Source: Hirundichthys speculiger
Lineage: Eukaryota; Chordata; Actinopteri; Beloniformes; Exocoetidae
DNA length: 64,000 nucleotides
NCBI GenBank assembly: GCA_018398805.1
Contig: JAGFBZ010003034.1
Span: 1 to 64,000, forward strand
Direction: 5' to 3'
In this document: in pieces, positions 32,952 to 45,545 of the stretch
Layout of the letters: the number at the start of each line of letters is the position of its first letter
Numbering within the stretch: the first letter of the stretch is position 1
Made by a program: the position numbers and the translations under genes
Notes under the pieces: generated by a model
What the model was told of the DNA's origin: nothing
The model's database searches: none
What the model saw: only the letters and a program-made list of their open reading frames with translations

Positions 32952-35306
32952 ATGGCCTTCAGTTTGGAACTGTTCGACTGCTCCATTTGTTTAAAGAAGC
33001 TGGAGGAACCAGTGACCACTGCCTGTGGACACACTTACTGCATGAAATGCATCAATGCATTCTGGGATATAAGAAATAACAGAAGAGGAACATACAGCTG
33101 CCCTCAGTGCAGGAAAACCTTCAACAAAAGGCCTAATCTTCAGAAGAACGTAGTCCTAGCAAACTTGTTGGAGGAGGAGAAGAAGAAAACCACTCAAAGT
33201 GCTACTGCTGATGAAGACGAGGACAGCTACGCTGCACCAGGGGATGTCCAGTGTGATGCTTGCACACAGAGAAAAAGAAAAGCCCAGATGTCCTGTCTGG
33301 TGTGTTTGGCCTCTTACTGCGAGTCTCATCTGCAGCCTCATTTTGAAGTGCCGCCACTCAAGAAGCACCGTCTGATCCAAGCCTCTACGAAGATCAAAGA
33401 AAACATTTGTTGCCGTCACGACAGACGTCTGGAGATTTACTGTCGCACAGATCAGCAGCTTCTGTGTCCACTTTGTGTGGTGGAGCACAAAGCTCATGAC
33501 ATTGTGACAGCTGAAGCAGAAATCAATGAAAAGAAGGTAATTCAGTTCAGCCCCATGCTGAAGTTATTTGCTGTCTGTTTTTCTTATTGTCACTGAGGTA
33601 ATGAAAGCTTGGGGATTCCCATATTAACAGAGAGAAGTGAAAATGGCCATACAGGAAGTCTCAGTCAGAGAGATGGTTTTAGAGACTAAAATAGCACAGC
33701 TGAAGGATGCTGCGGACTCCATCAGAGTGAGTATCATACTCCTTCAACAACTGCATTTGTTTCTAAATGATGTTACGAGTAAACATATTTGTGTAATTTG
33801 AATTAACAGCAATTCAGAAAAGATGAAATTCAAAAATTTCCCCTTTTCTTGACAGTTTTGCCTGTGCTTGGCACATGTGTCCCCCACTGCAGATGTAAAT
33901 AGTTGCTTTATGTTTAAAAACTCCAGTTTCATGTCATATTCTGCCAAAAAAATTTAAGGAAGCCAAACAGAAGTTTAATACTGTTACTGTAAGTCTACAT
34001 ATAAGCAATCAATACTGGACTAATGGTGCTAATTTCCCTACAAGGATACTGCCTGGGAAGTAAGCAATGACTTTGAGCAACAATGTGCGGAACATATCTC
34101 CTCATACATCTGCTTTATGGAGAAGAAATCCTCCGAGATGAGAGAGAAAGTTGGAGAACTGGAGAAAGATGGAGTGGACTGGATCAAAACACCCCTTGGT
34201 GAACATGAACGTGAATTGCGCAAGCTGAGGAAGGTGGAGAATAAACTGCACTTGCTTTCTCAAACAGAAGATGCTACTGAGTTTCTTCAGGTGATTCTTT
34301 AGTTTTATGTGACATTTTAAAAGTTCCTGTGCTGCTAACGTAAACGTGTCTGCGTTGTGAATCTGTTTGGGCTGTGCAGGCTTTCCAGGATCTGGGTGAC
34401 CTCCCTGTGTTGACAGACTCTCAAGAAGGTCTTGACCCGCTGGAAGAGTTTGTCTCTGCACAAAAAGACAAACTGAAACAAATGTGCGACAAACAAAAAC
34501 ATGAATTATTTATTCATTTTCATGAAACTGGGGGTAAGTTTAATGAGATATCATTGAACATTATTGGCTTCATTTGTGTCTTTTCTTATAACGTACTGTT
34601 TATTTCATTTTTGTTCCTTGACGAAATTTCAAAAGGTCTCAGATGTGTTTTTACAAGGAATACAGAAATAACTTCAAGGAAACACATTTCTGCCAAATGT
34701 AAGTCTAAGTAACCGAACAAATATCTGTACAAACACAAAAAACTTCACCATGAGTAATCTTCATTTATCCCTACAGATGCCAAACTGGAGGTGAATCCTG
34801 ACACAGTACCAACATGTCTTTACTTGTCAAATGCGAAGAAAAAGATATCGTGGGGAAGTAAGAGCCAGGCTCATCCAAAGCACCCAGACAGATTCACCCA
34901 CTTCTACCAGGTTCTGTGCCAACAGGGCTTGAAGGAAGACTGCTACTGGGAAGTGAAGTGGGATGGCGGTGTCATTGAGGTGGCTGTGTCCTATTTAGGA
35001 ATAAGAAGGAAAGGCTATGGCAAAGATAGTTGTTTTGGCCACAATAAGATGTCCTGGAAGTTAATCTGCTCCCCATCTGGATGCACATTTTGGCACGATA
35101 ATCTCCACAGACGTCAGATTCCTCCAGCTGGCTCTCGCAGAATAGGTGTGCACCTTCAGTATCAGCAGGGAAATTTGAGTTTCTACAGTGTTTCAGACCA
35201 GGATGGGCTGACGCTGCTGCACAAAATCCAGACCACCTTCACTGAGCCGCTCTACCCCGGCTTTTCTGTTGATTTAGGTGCTACACTGAAAATATGCAAT
35301 ATTTAA
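32952..35306 (+). CDS. TRIM E3 ubiquitin ligase B (tandem paralogue), 557 aa
   Basis: Exons 32952-33536, 33631-33726, 34045-34290, 34380-34533, 34636-34698 and 34777-35306 close in phase to 1674 nt, with the same six-exon pattern and phases as the gene upstream. The RING finger (CSIC ... CGHTYC ... CPQC, about 10-55) is followed by an acidic linker (ADEDEDSY), the CDAC/CLVC zinc block, a B-box 2 (CCRHD ... YC ... CPLC ... H), a coiled coil and PRY-SPRY (YWEVKW, FYSVSD). Divergence from copy A is strong outside the zinc ligands, so the duplication is not recent. The role is inferred to be innate immune ubiquitin ligation, possibly with different targets. Confidence 0.88.
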
Positions 35307-35861
35307 GACAGTCTGATTGAAGTAATACTTACAACTGGCTGTACATGTAATATTCAAAAGCTTCACATCAATTCATTGGTTTTTCACTTTTATTGCAATT
35401 ATTCAGTTGAAAAACAGCATACAATAACTAGATAAGAATTCCAGTACAGTGGATCAGGACACTCCTAATGCTGGTGAGTTTGTTCTGTGATGGTAAAAGT
35501 ACTTTTACTGCATTGTGCATTGGAGGCCTTTGAAAGGACGCTTCTTATTTGTAGCCTGATTTATATTAATATTATTATATTAATATTAATATTACTTCTA
35601 CCAGTGTATTTTTTTTTCATTTTATGTTTTCTGTATGATTTCCAAACTAAACTCAAATTAAGTCACTCTTTTATAAATGTTTATTCCAAATAAAATTTTC
35701 ATCCCACAGTTACAGCTGTACAGAATGTATTCAATTCCTGTAAAAGCCACAAAAACATTCACATTTCATGGATTCTATTTATACAACTACTCATTGCAGA
35801 TTTTTTGAACAGTAGCATGCAGCGCCAGCGCCACTCAGTGGAGAGGTTTTCAAGAAAGCTG
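35307..35861. other. Convergent 3' regions of TRIM B and slc15a5
   Basis: No gene is recognised. The stretch is AT-rich, with ATTATATTAATATTA runs near 35565-35595 and AATAAA at about 35688, which can end the TRIM transcript. Confidence 0.45.
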
Positions 35862-38800
35862 TCATAGAACAGAGTCAATGGAGAGGTGATCCACAGTGTC
35901 GTAGAAGCGCAGAGTAGCCTTGTAATGCAGCAGTTTCTCAGCTAGAGGGCTGATGGTCAGTGCCTTACCCTGCACACTCAGGTCTACGTACCTGGACAAC
36001 AACAAGAACAAGAACTTCTTGACAAACTGTTGAAAGGCACACAGAATTGGCTTGAATGTGGCTTAATTTACTTGAAAGACATAACACTGTACCTGTACGA
36101 TACTCTCCAATACACCAGAGTATTTATAGCCATCAGTGTGGCCAGGACGAAGAAGAATCCTTCAAGATTCCCATCTTGCAGTGTGTTTGGGTACAGTTTA
36201 CCTGTTATAATACAATGTAAAGGTATTCCATGACTGGCATCATTTGGTAATCAAGAAAACATGCAATAGGCTACAGTATCTGTTGTTATTTCTACCTCCA
36301 GTAAAAAGGTAAACTGCTTGAACTATGAAGGCTCCTAGAAAACAACCTCCTCCGTAGGAGAGAGTCAGTAAGTGCAGGGAGATCCCTCTGATGTGGCTCG
36401 GGGTTAGCTGGAAGGAAATGAGAGAACCTGTCCAGGAGGAAGAGGGAAACTGACAGGTTGCACTGAACCACTTCTGCTCATCTGGCTGATTTGAAGTCTT
36501 TGTGGAAGATGGACCAGGAAAAAGGAAATAAGTCATCAACTCACACGCAGGGGTGACGAGAGCCTCTGCCACACCAAGTAGGATGTACTGAGGTGCCAGC
36601 TGGAAACACGGCATTGATGACACGTGCAGAACTTTTCCAGAAAGAGTCTGCTCCACCAGGGGGTGAACCTTCCTGTGCAGCTCCAACAAACCTGCCACCA
36701 GGACAGACAGAGCGGCACACGCATGGCCCAGAGCTGGAAGGGGAGGACGGACAGGGTGGGGTGATGAGAGAAGGGGCTGCAGAATATGGGGGTTGTGATT
36801 TTAGAAGGAGAAAAGGAGTGAGAGAGACATAGGAACATTTAGGTGATGATCTTAAAAGTCATCTGTGGACTAGAGGGAGTGTGCAAGCAGGGCAGTACTT
36901 ATGACTTTTGCAGGTGCTGGAGGGGTTTTCTCCATGGAGAGGAAGCAGGTCGTCACAAACTCCATCAGTGGGGCCAGAAGCAGCAAAGGTAGGATGCTGA
37001 TAACATTCATGGCACCGATGGGCAGCAGAAGGACGTTCAGGTGAAGGTTGGAGTTCATCGTCTGTATGTAGTAACCGGAGGGAATCTGTGGCAAACACAT
37101 CTTTTACCTTCCTGCAGCTCATAAAAACACACACACAATGGATCCTCTGTTTTGCTTTGTCATGAAGTTTTCCCAGGGACCTGCCTGTGTGATGCAGGCT
37201 CTGTACAGCAGCTGAAGTCCATAAAGAGGAAAGAGCTTCATCAGGACTTTGACGTTCTCCACATGTGTCTCGCTGTAACGGCCACCGTTGTTCTCTTTCG
37301 CCCGGTCCAGCCAAGAGCCCACATCTCCACTCAGGTGGCGACGGTGGAGGCAGCACATCCTGAGTGAGTTCAGAAAAACTCCAAGGGTGGTCAGTAATGA
37401 TCCACCTAACGGCAATCACAAGAGACAACAGCGTGAGATCTACATTCAACATGCATCTACGTGCATAACTTTTGTGGTCTGAATGATTTTCCTTGATTGT
37501 ATGTAGCTTCTGTTACCTCTCCTTGGTTTGTAAGTGAGTTTGTTGCGCACCATGTGTATAGCGATGAGAGCCAGCAACACGGAGGTGAAGGGAATAAGGA
37601 AACCCAGATTCTGGGCCACAGACTGCTGGATATAAGCAATGCCCAGAAACACCACAGTGGAGTTCAGGTTCACCAACCAGTAAAACCTAAATGCAATAAA
37701 GCAAAAGTTAAAGTCATTCAAAAGTTTTGAGGACGAGAATTAACTTGCATGGAGAATATAAAGAATTATACACATTTTTAATCAAAGTAAGTTCAAACAT
37801 AAGTTTTATGGTCTTGCTCAAATTTACCACTTGATTTTTAACTGTTAATCGTTGTGTTTCATCTGGACTCTGAGCTGTGCTTCAGTTTTTTTTGTTCTTG
37901 TTTGAAAATTGAATACCAAAAATGGGGTGAAATAGAACAAATACAAGAAAATAAACATTCTTGTTCAGTGATTAAAAACCTGTAACTATTTCATTTCATT
38001 TTTTCATTTTATTGATTCGTTCCAGACATGTCAAAACAATCTTTTAAAGCATAGACAATTTAAACATTATCATGAATCTATGTATCTGAAAATAAATATA
38101 ATATATTTATAAAATATATAATAATGCATAAATCAATATACACTGACACATGTGCATAACCATAATTTAGAAACATATAGAACCCCTTGTAAATAAATCT
38201 AAATATATCAAATGGACATATTGCCCCAAAAAATAAAAATTAAAAATTAAATTAAATTTATACCCAATGTATACGCACCGAACTATATACATATACATAC
38301 CAATATGCATAACACATATCTGGTTTAACATGTCTGAAAAAGGGTAGGAAGAAGTAAAACTTATTCAATCCTACCCCTTCTCCAATGTTCCATGATTACC
38401 CTTAAAATTTATCCGGTTTTTGAGGCCTAGTACTAAATTTTAGTTGTAATTTTAGTTGCACTCTGACACCAAACCCCCCTGAGCCCAGTCCCCCCCCACC
38501 AGCCCCCCATAATGATGGCGCAAGAGCAGAACCAAGAGGGTCCTCGACCCGGTTGGCCCACATAAGGCACCACATCAACACAAGCAACACCTATGAGCCC
38601 GCCCAGGCACCGCCCACCCCCCTCTGATGGTTTTAGAGACTAAAACCATCAGAGGGGTTTATCTGCTTTATCAATGTAATCTTGGTTAAATACTGACTCA
38701 CCCAATCACACCAATCTCTAGCTCAAATAAGGAACTAAGGGCCTGATCTTCTGCCAGATCTCCTAAAGCCGCTATTTAGGGATAGCGGCTGGCAGGAGAG

Positions 38801-40004
38801 GCGCTCCCCCGCAAAGAAAGCAATCTTCCACCTTGCTAAACCCGCTATCCCACCTGCGCTACCCACTACATTATGCATAGGAGTGGTTAGGGTGTTCAGT
38901 GTGTCAGTAACTATTGCCTTTAAGAGCAGGTTGCGCTACCTGCAAACCGCTACCTGCAAGCCGCGATCTCAAGATACAGAGTTTGCGGAAAGGGAAAAAG
39001 ACACGCCCATTGCTAGGTTCCTAAACCCGCAATTTGTGGGTAGCGGCTAGCGGGAAGTGTCATGTTCTGCTATGAAAACCAACTCAATGACCAGGAAGAG
39101 CCACTGAATTGAAAACTTCAATAGGCTCTTTGAAGTCTGATTATGGGCTAATAAAGTCAAGACAAGAACTTTACCCACCAGTTGAAGAATGACAGTAGTT
39201 GGTGCTGGTTGTAGGCCTGCAGACTGTAGGCTCCCATGGGACAAAGGATGGCCCGGATACCACCGATGCCCAGCGCTGCAGATACAAGGCCAGTGTAGAA
39301 CAAAATCTGCTGTTCCCGAATGTCCAAATGGTGGGTCATGTGATGAGTGTTGATGTAGAAATCTTCAAAGGGAAATGCCACTACTGGCAGCATGGCCGTT
39401 CCTAGAATGGAGTGAGGTTACAGGGGATGTCACAGAGGCTTCAGATTGCAGATAGATGATTGTTCGTTGGCCTTAAAAAGATTAACAAACATCAAGGTGT
39501 AAAAAAAAAAACCCAAAACAAAACAACCACTCTGTGTTAAATTCCACAGTATCCTTGCATGATATATACATCATATATATATACATGTATCATATACATA
39601 TAGACATATATAAAGATATGCACCATGAAAGATGTTAGATCATGTCTCTTACCAAAGAAATGAAGAAAAGCACACAAGTAGAGCACTTTAGTCCGTCCTA
39701 GGAAGGTTTCCGCAAACCACCCAACCAGAACAGGAGTAAGGGTGCTGGCTCCGATAAAGCACAGGTTGACTGTTGCGGCCAGGTAGTTGTCATAACCCAG
39801 CTTCACGGTGCAGAAAAGAATCATGTTACAAACAATCCCAAAGAAAGTGAATCTTTCACACAATTCTACAAGCAGCACACAGATTATAACTTGGAGCTTC
39901 TTCCGAGATTTCCTTGATGGTCTCTGATTTAGAGAAAGATTCTGGGAGATTCGACGCACTTTGCTTCTGCCCTCTGGCAGTCTCTGAGGTTCCTCTGCCA
40001 CCAT
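35862..40004 (-). CDS. slc15a5: Solute carrier family 15 member 5 (POT/PTR-type transporter), about 609 aa
   Basis: Minus-strand exons 40004-39653, 39401-39179, 37686-37517, 37405-37185, 37085-36899, 36733-36296, 36201-36093 and 35991-35862 give 1830 nt in phase. The family is proton-coupled oligopeptide transporters (12 membrane spans); SLC15A5 itself is an orphan. Identity rests on remembered SLC15A5 blocks: [62 protein letters not shown] and [12 protein letters not shown]. Exon 4 ends at a GC donor. Exon 6 as drawn includes 111 nt (36408-36518) that human SLC15A5 lacks; it stays open, but may be an intron with an unusual donor. Human length is 579 aa. Several introns hold fish repeats. Confidence 0.88.
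37985..38660. repeat. Dispersed repeat and hairpin in slc15a5 intron 2
   Basis: The sequence contains the teleost repeat phrase GGGTAGGAAGAAGTAAAACTT (about 38342) and a pseudo-tail of AT-rich sequence. It ends in a perfect 17-bp stem CCCCTCTGATGGTTTTA (38619-38635) with a 5-nt loop and its complement at 38641-38657. It lies entirely within an intron. Confidence 0.5.
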
Positions 40005-42259
40005 ACCATCTGGCCGGTGAGGTAGCTGTTAGGCTGCTTTAGCGGGTGACTGGTGTCAGTACTGAACCAGACAGGCCTGAATGAGAACTGAATGAGAACT
40101 GCCGTTCTTGTAGGACAGGAGCATCAGAGGCCAGTCACAGTCACAACCTGGTGTGAGTCTGGAGCTGGACTACACGTACGACCCACCAGCCTTTAGCATG
40201 AGCTGGTGGCTGATCATCCATCAAAGCTTTCTTACTCAGAACTGAGGGCGCCTTACGGGAATGTGTCACATCATGCAAAATTGTATCGAGGAGGAGTGAT
40301 TAATGGAGAGCATTTAGAGAGTATCCCAGAAATGTTTTTCAATTGCAAACAACTGAGACATAAGAGGCTGTGTCTGTGTTGTTTTTTTTTTTTAATTGAT
40401 CCATTGAAATGCACCGTCAAAGCTCCATTATCACTAAGTGGTTAATCAAAGTTTAATGACAATTTGCAGCACTTTTGCCGACTTAATACATCATTCTGTG
40501 TCTTATAGAAGAAATCTGTCAAAAATATAGTTATAAGGCCTGAGCTCAGTCAGTTTATGTTGTGTTACTGATGTGTGGTAAGTAATCATGGCAAGACTGT
40601 GAGACTAACCAATATTTACATCCAAGAATCCTATGCCAATTTAAATGTATTTTTCTTTCTCCAAAAAGATGTTTAGGTGACAAATCAAATTTATTTCCAG
40701 CCACTGCATCATAAACAGACTATAACACTGATCGACTTCACTGGGCTCCAGAGAACTGTTTGGTTTCTGGGTGTCGAAAGAAAAATAATAAAATTGACAC
40801 ATAGAGTGAAAGGCAAATGAGGTCAAATGACAAATCTCTCCTCTAGCCCACATAAAAGGTTCATCACTCCACTGTTACTTGGATCTGGCTGTGCATTGTT
40901 GACACCTGATGTTAAAGTTTAATTGTGAAAAAAACTATGAGAAACTCAGAGCAGCTGTCACAATCAGGGAAATTGAGCTTAGATTGACAAAAAAGACAGG
41001 AGCTGAATGAATAATTCTCTGCTGTGTGTTGTTGCAAACTCTCTCAAAATGTCACATCCCCTTGCGAAAGCAGCCCGTCACTCTATGAGTTAATTTTGGG
41101 AAGCATGCTGTTAATTAGACTGATAATGTTAAGTGAGAGTGTGACAGAGTGCATGTACAGGTTAACTTCAACTGGCTCAGAACAGACAGATATAAACAGA
41201 TTTTTTTTAAATTGCAGTTACATGATTGCATACAGGAAAAAGCCTAGTTTAGGGAGACACTGAGCACAACAACAAACTACCTCAGAGTTATTTATTCAAA
41301 CTCTGAAATAGTCTGGTGACTTAAAATGTTGCAGCATTTAATCAGGTATTTTCAATAGTACCCCCAGAAAACTGAAGAGCAGATTTAAGTTAATGTGCCT
41401 TTTTTCAAAGTCTTTCCCATTTACAGAAAAGTTGGATGGTGCCAAAATAGAACTTATCCAAAGATTTGATTTAAAAGAAAAGTAAAAAATCCCCAGATCA
41501 TTTGAAAGTATTTTAACACTTCAAACATCTACTGTAGAGAAGCTATAGCATCATTAAAATGTCATTGTCTTTTTTAAGCTTTAGGTAAAACCTTTTTTGT
41601 GTTTCAGTTCAATTCAGCTTTATTTGTATAGTATCTATTACAATACAAAAAGTCTCTTGGTACTTTCAGAGACCCAGAACATGACCCCCAAGCAAATATC
41701 ATTAACTATTAGTAATATTTACATCTGTATTTACAGATGACTTATGTATTATTCTCAGATTCTCAGAAAGGATTATAATTAAGAAGAAAACTACAGTCCA
41801 GTTGAAAATTAGAAGATTGCCGAGAAACATATTGCATTGCTATAAGATAATAGAAATTACAATTTATCTTTGTAAGAAATTGAAACAATTGTAAACTATT
41901 TTATGAAAGGTACCAACATATATTATACAAAATAAAGAAAGTAATACATGATATTATGGAATACAATAAAATGTAAATATGACTGGGAGCATAGAAGAAT
42001 AGAAGAATAAAATGCAAAAATAAAGATTTATTGTCCCTCTTAACATGATTCTTTCAATGTTATTTGTGTGTCATTTACAGTATATATTTAAAAATTTGGA
42101 CAAACCATTCCTGAACATTCATTTTGAAAGGTAAGGTGTTCCCAAACATATGAATGTTGATGAACATTGGCAAGTGTCATGTGACTTTTGGGTAATCTGT
42201 GATATTAATGATAAAAATGAAAAGTGGGACCAAAAATATTTTGTTAATATATTTTGCCT
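40005..42259. other. Gene-poor stretch upstream of slc15a5
   Basis: It should contain the slc15a5 promoter next to 40004. At 41604-41730 there is a dispersed fish repeat (AATTCAGCTTTATTTGTATAG ... CAGAGACCCAGAACATGACC). I see no convincing coding exons elsewhere; open frames are short and lack family features. Confidence 0.5.
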
Positions 42260-43765
42260 TTGTAATTGATAGGCAGACTGTCTGTCCCAGAGTTCTCAAG
42301 ACCTGCTCATTGCAACTATGTCCGATTCTCCAGCACCTCTTCAACACCAGTCTGAGACAGAAAACAGTTCCTGTGCTGTGGAAAACATCCTGCCTTGTTC
42401 CAGTGCCTAAAAAACCACAACCAGCTGAACCTAACGACTACAGACCAGTTGCCCTGACATCTCACATCATGAAAGTCCTGGAGAGACTCTTACTGGCCCA
42501 CCTCAACAAGCAGGTGAGCACCTTTCAGGACCCATTACAGTTTGCATATCGTAATGGGCTTGGGGTTGAAGACGCCATCATCTACCTGCTTCACAGAGCC
42601 CACTCTCATCTGGACCAATCAGGCAGCACTTTGAGGGTCATGTTCATTGATTTCTCAAGTGCTTTTAATACAATTCAGCCTGCGTTGTTATGTGAGAAGC
42701 TCCATAAGTTCCAGGTGGATTCCTCCACAACCTCCTGGATTTATGACTACCTCACAAACAGACCACAGTTTGTGAGACTGGAAAGGTTGTGTGTCTGAGA
42801 TGGAGGTCAGCAGCATTGGAGCACCACAAGGAACTGTTCTCTCACCATTTCTCTTCTTCGCTCTACACCTCTGACTTCCAGTACAACTCTGAGTCCTGTC
42901 ATCTGCAGAAATACTCTGATGACTCTGCAGTTGTGGGTGGTTGTTTGGTCAGCAACAGGACAAGAAGCCGAGTACAGAGAACTGATCTGTCAGTTTGTGA
43001 AATGGTGTAGTAAACAATCATCTCGTATTAAATACCAGCAAAACTAATGAGATGATTGTCGACTTCAGGAGGAGCAAGAATCAACAAAGCAGTGTTTCCA
43101 TCCTGGGAAAGGAGGTGGAGGTGGTGGAGGAATACAAGTACCTTGGAGTTCATCTTGACAACAGACTAGAGTGGAAATGCAACACAGAATACATCTACAA
43201 GAAAGGTCAGAGCAGACTCTACTTTTTAAGAAAGCTGAGATCTTTTAATGTCTGCACCAAGATGTTGCACATCTTCTATAGGTCTGTTGTTGAAAGTGCA
43301 ATCAGCTCTGCAGCCATCTGCTGGGGCAGCAGCATCAGAACCAGAGACCTGAAGAGAATCAACAAACTGATCAAGAAAGCTGGATCTGTGCTGGGTGTAA
43401 CTCTAGAGCCGCTGGAGCTGATTGTTCAAAAAAGAATGCTGCACAAGCTGATGAAGATGATGGAGGACTCTTCACGCCCTCTCCACGACACAGTGATCAA
43501 CACAACAGAGGTGTTCAGTGGGAGGCTTCTTCAGGTCTGTTGCAGGACAGAAAGATACAGAAGATCATTCCTGCCAGCAGCCATCAGCCTCCACAACAAG
43601 ACATAAAACCTACTATTATTATTATTATTATTATCATCAATTAATATTATTATTATTGCTGTCATTTATCTATTGTTGAAAAAAAAGAGAAGAAGAGCCC
43701 TTGCTACAGTGTTGAATTTCCCTTTCTGGGATGAATAAAGTATTTTTCATTTCATTTCAATTTCA
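42260..43765 (+). pseudogene. L2/CR1-like LINE, 5'-truncated reverse transcriptase with frameshifts
   Basis: A long open stretch (42260-42798) encodes reverse transcriptase fingers and palm: PNDYRPVALTSHIMKVLERL, FAYRNG, and MFIDFSSAFNTI (the first catalytic Asp). The frame then breaks near 42785. GAPQGTVLSPFLF and the active-site YSDD (YxDD) follow in other frames, and the thumb/C-terminal part (KYLGVHLDNRLEWK, CWGSS) runs 43052-43606. The 3' tail has (ATT)n and CTGGGATGAATAAAGTATTTTTC, as in fish L2-type elements. The endonuclease domain is absent. At least two frameshifts make it inactive. Confidence 0.82.
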
Positions 43766-43770
43766 TACTA

Positions 43771-45207
43771 TGGCAAGCCGTTTTAGTATTTATTCCAAAT
43801 CCTTGATATCAGACCTCAGTTCTCTTTACTACTTTGCACTTTACCTACACTAATTGAAAATTTTTAGCACTAGTTCAGTCTTGTGTTGCACTAGTTGAAC
43901 AAAAGGTTATACTAGTCACAATTTTCAAGCAACTTGTAACACTTTTTTTCCAGCTAGTTTAAGCAGAGGCTGTACTAGTGAAGCCATGTCTTGCACTAGT
44001 AGTATCAAAGTTTATGCTAGTCACCTTTTTAACACACTAGTGGACCTTAAGGCCAAACTAGTTAACTAGTACATTATACTAGTTTACTAGTGGGCTTCAA
44101 ATTATAATACATGTTAACTAGATCACATAGGGTTCTGTTTACTAGTTAACTAGTGACAATCAAATATCTTCACTTATTTACTAGTAGGAGTGAGAAATGT
44201 GCACTTGTGAAAAAATAAAGATCATAATACTGTCACTTGAGAAGGTAGAAACCTCTCTGTGTATTACTAGTGAACTAGTTTGGCTAAGAATCTTTTCTAG
44301 CAATCTAGTGAGGTCCAAAATGCCCACGTGTTGCACTAATTAGAAACATTCTACTTAATTTGTGAACTAGTGAATGTCAAAATCTTAGCTTGTAAACTAG
44401 TTCAAAACCAACATGCTTACTAGTTAACTAGTTGGATGAAATTCTAATAAGGGGGTGGGTAAAAGTATTGGTTCTTTGACTCAGAATTTAAAATACCAGC
44501 CAATCTTGACTTTGGGTTTTACTAGCATCCCACCCATTTCATTTGCATGTTGCACACTATATAACATGTAGGCCTGTGAAGCTGCAACTGTTAAGCAAGT
44601 TGCTACATGACGTAACTTAAATGTTAACTTGTCAAGGCAAGCTTTTTAACTAGTTACCTAGCTGGGGTCTATTTTGAGTTTGCCAGTTAACTGTGGCTAA
44701 GCGAAATTACTAGTTGACTAGTGAGGTACACAATGCTCACATATTACACTGGTTGGAAACCAGTTGATACCACTAATTGACAAGTAAGAAATATGTTGTT
44801 TTACTAGTCAGCTAGTTAGATCCAAGGTAACGAGTGACACTGATATCTTTCTCACAAGTTAACTAGTAGAGGAGACTTTTTCCCACTATTCAGACTACTT
44901 GTCAAACAAGTAAACGCTTAGTTACAAACATGTTAGATATTTTTCTTACATGATGGAGATTTTCATTATCTATTTGAACTTTACTCAACACAAGAAAACG
45001 ACTGTGTCTCAACTAGTGAGGCATTTACTTGACATGTCAGAGTTCTTACCATACTGGTTGACATATTCAGTGCACCAGTTAACATTTGCATCTTATTACC
45101 TGAACTAGTGCTAAAAATGTTCAACTAGTGTAGGTAAAGTGCAAACTAGTAAAGAGAACTGAGGTCTGATATCAAGGATATGGAATAAATACTAAAACGG
45201 CTTGCCA
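43771..45207. mobile_element. TIR element of 1.44 kb packed with ACTAGT motifs
   Basis: The ends are long inverted repeats (about 105 bp, a few mismatches) beginning TGGCAAGCCGTTTTAGTATT and extending to the first ACTAGTTCAG. Between them I count about 28 copies of the palindromic hexamer ACTAGT, many in the form TTAACTAGT or TTACTAGTTAACTAGT, irregularly spaced. Chance expectation in 1.4 kb is below one. No coding frame is seen. No clear target-site duplication could be read (flanks TTTCATACTA and CTTCCATCTA). It sits directly behind the tail of the LINE remnant. It is probably a non-autonomous DNA transposon of unassigned superfamily. Confidence 0.8.
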
Positions 45208-45545
45208 CTTCCATCTATCTGATCCTCCTTCTGCTTGAAGCCTGTGATCTTTTTCGCCCCATTTTTCAACTCTTTTTCATTAAAAAGCCCATTAACCCAG
45301 GAATAAAAAAATAAATGACAAAAAAGACATAATTAATTTTATTAATCGGTATTGCGGTACATCCTTTCACTTGTTATTTGGTGTCTTACAGCATGTGGAT
45401 TTTTAAAAGTCACAAACAGAGCGTCAGGTGTCGCCGTGGTTACGAAAACAGCGTCCATTTGAGCGTTGGGTCGCGGTGTATCGTGGGAAACAAAAGTTGT
45501 TGTGAAATCAGTTTCAGCTCTCTCTTGTACGTTGCGGAGACCTTA
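45208..45545 (+). promoter_or_regulatory. Upstream region and untranslated first exon of ccdc34
   Basis: The region holds a probable promoter and first exon that ends AATGAGTAAAG at 45555 before a GTAAAA donor. Just upstream the sequence becomes CpG-richer (GCGTCAGGTGTCGCCGTGG, near 45421-45439), as at many vertebrate promoters. Confidence 0.45.

Noticed and set aside
36544..36551. Strong-looking donor GTGAGT within slc15a5 exon 6
   Set aside because: Splicing there to the acceptor before 36407 breaks the frame and removes sequence that matches human SLC15A5 ([11 protein letters not shown] against ALSVISYRFVP).
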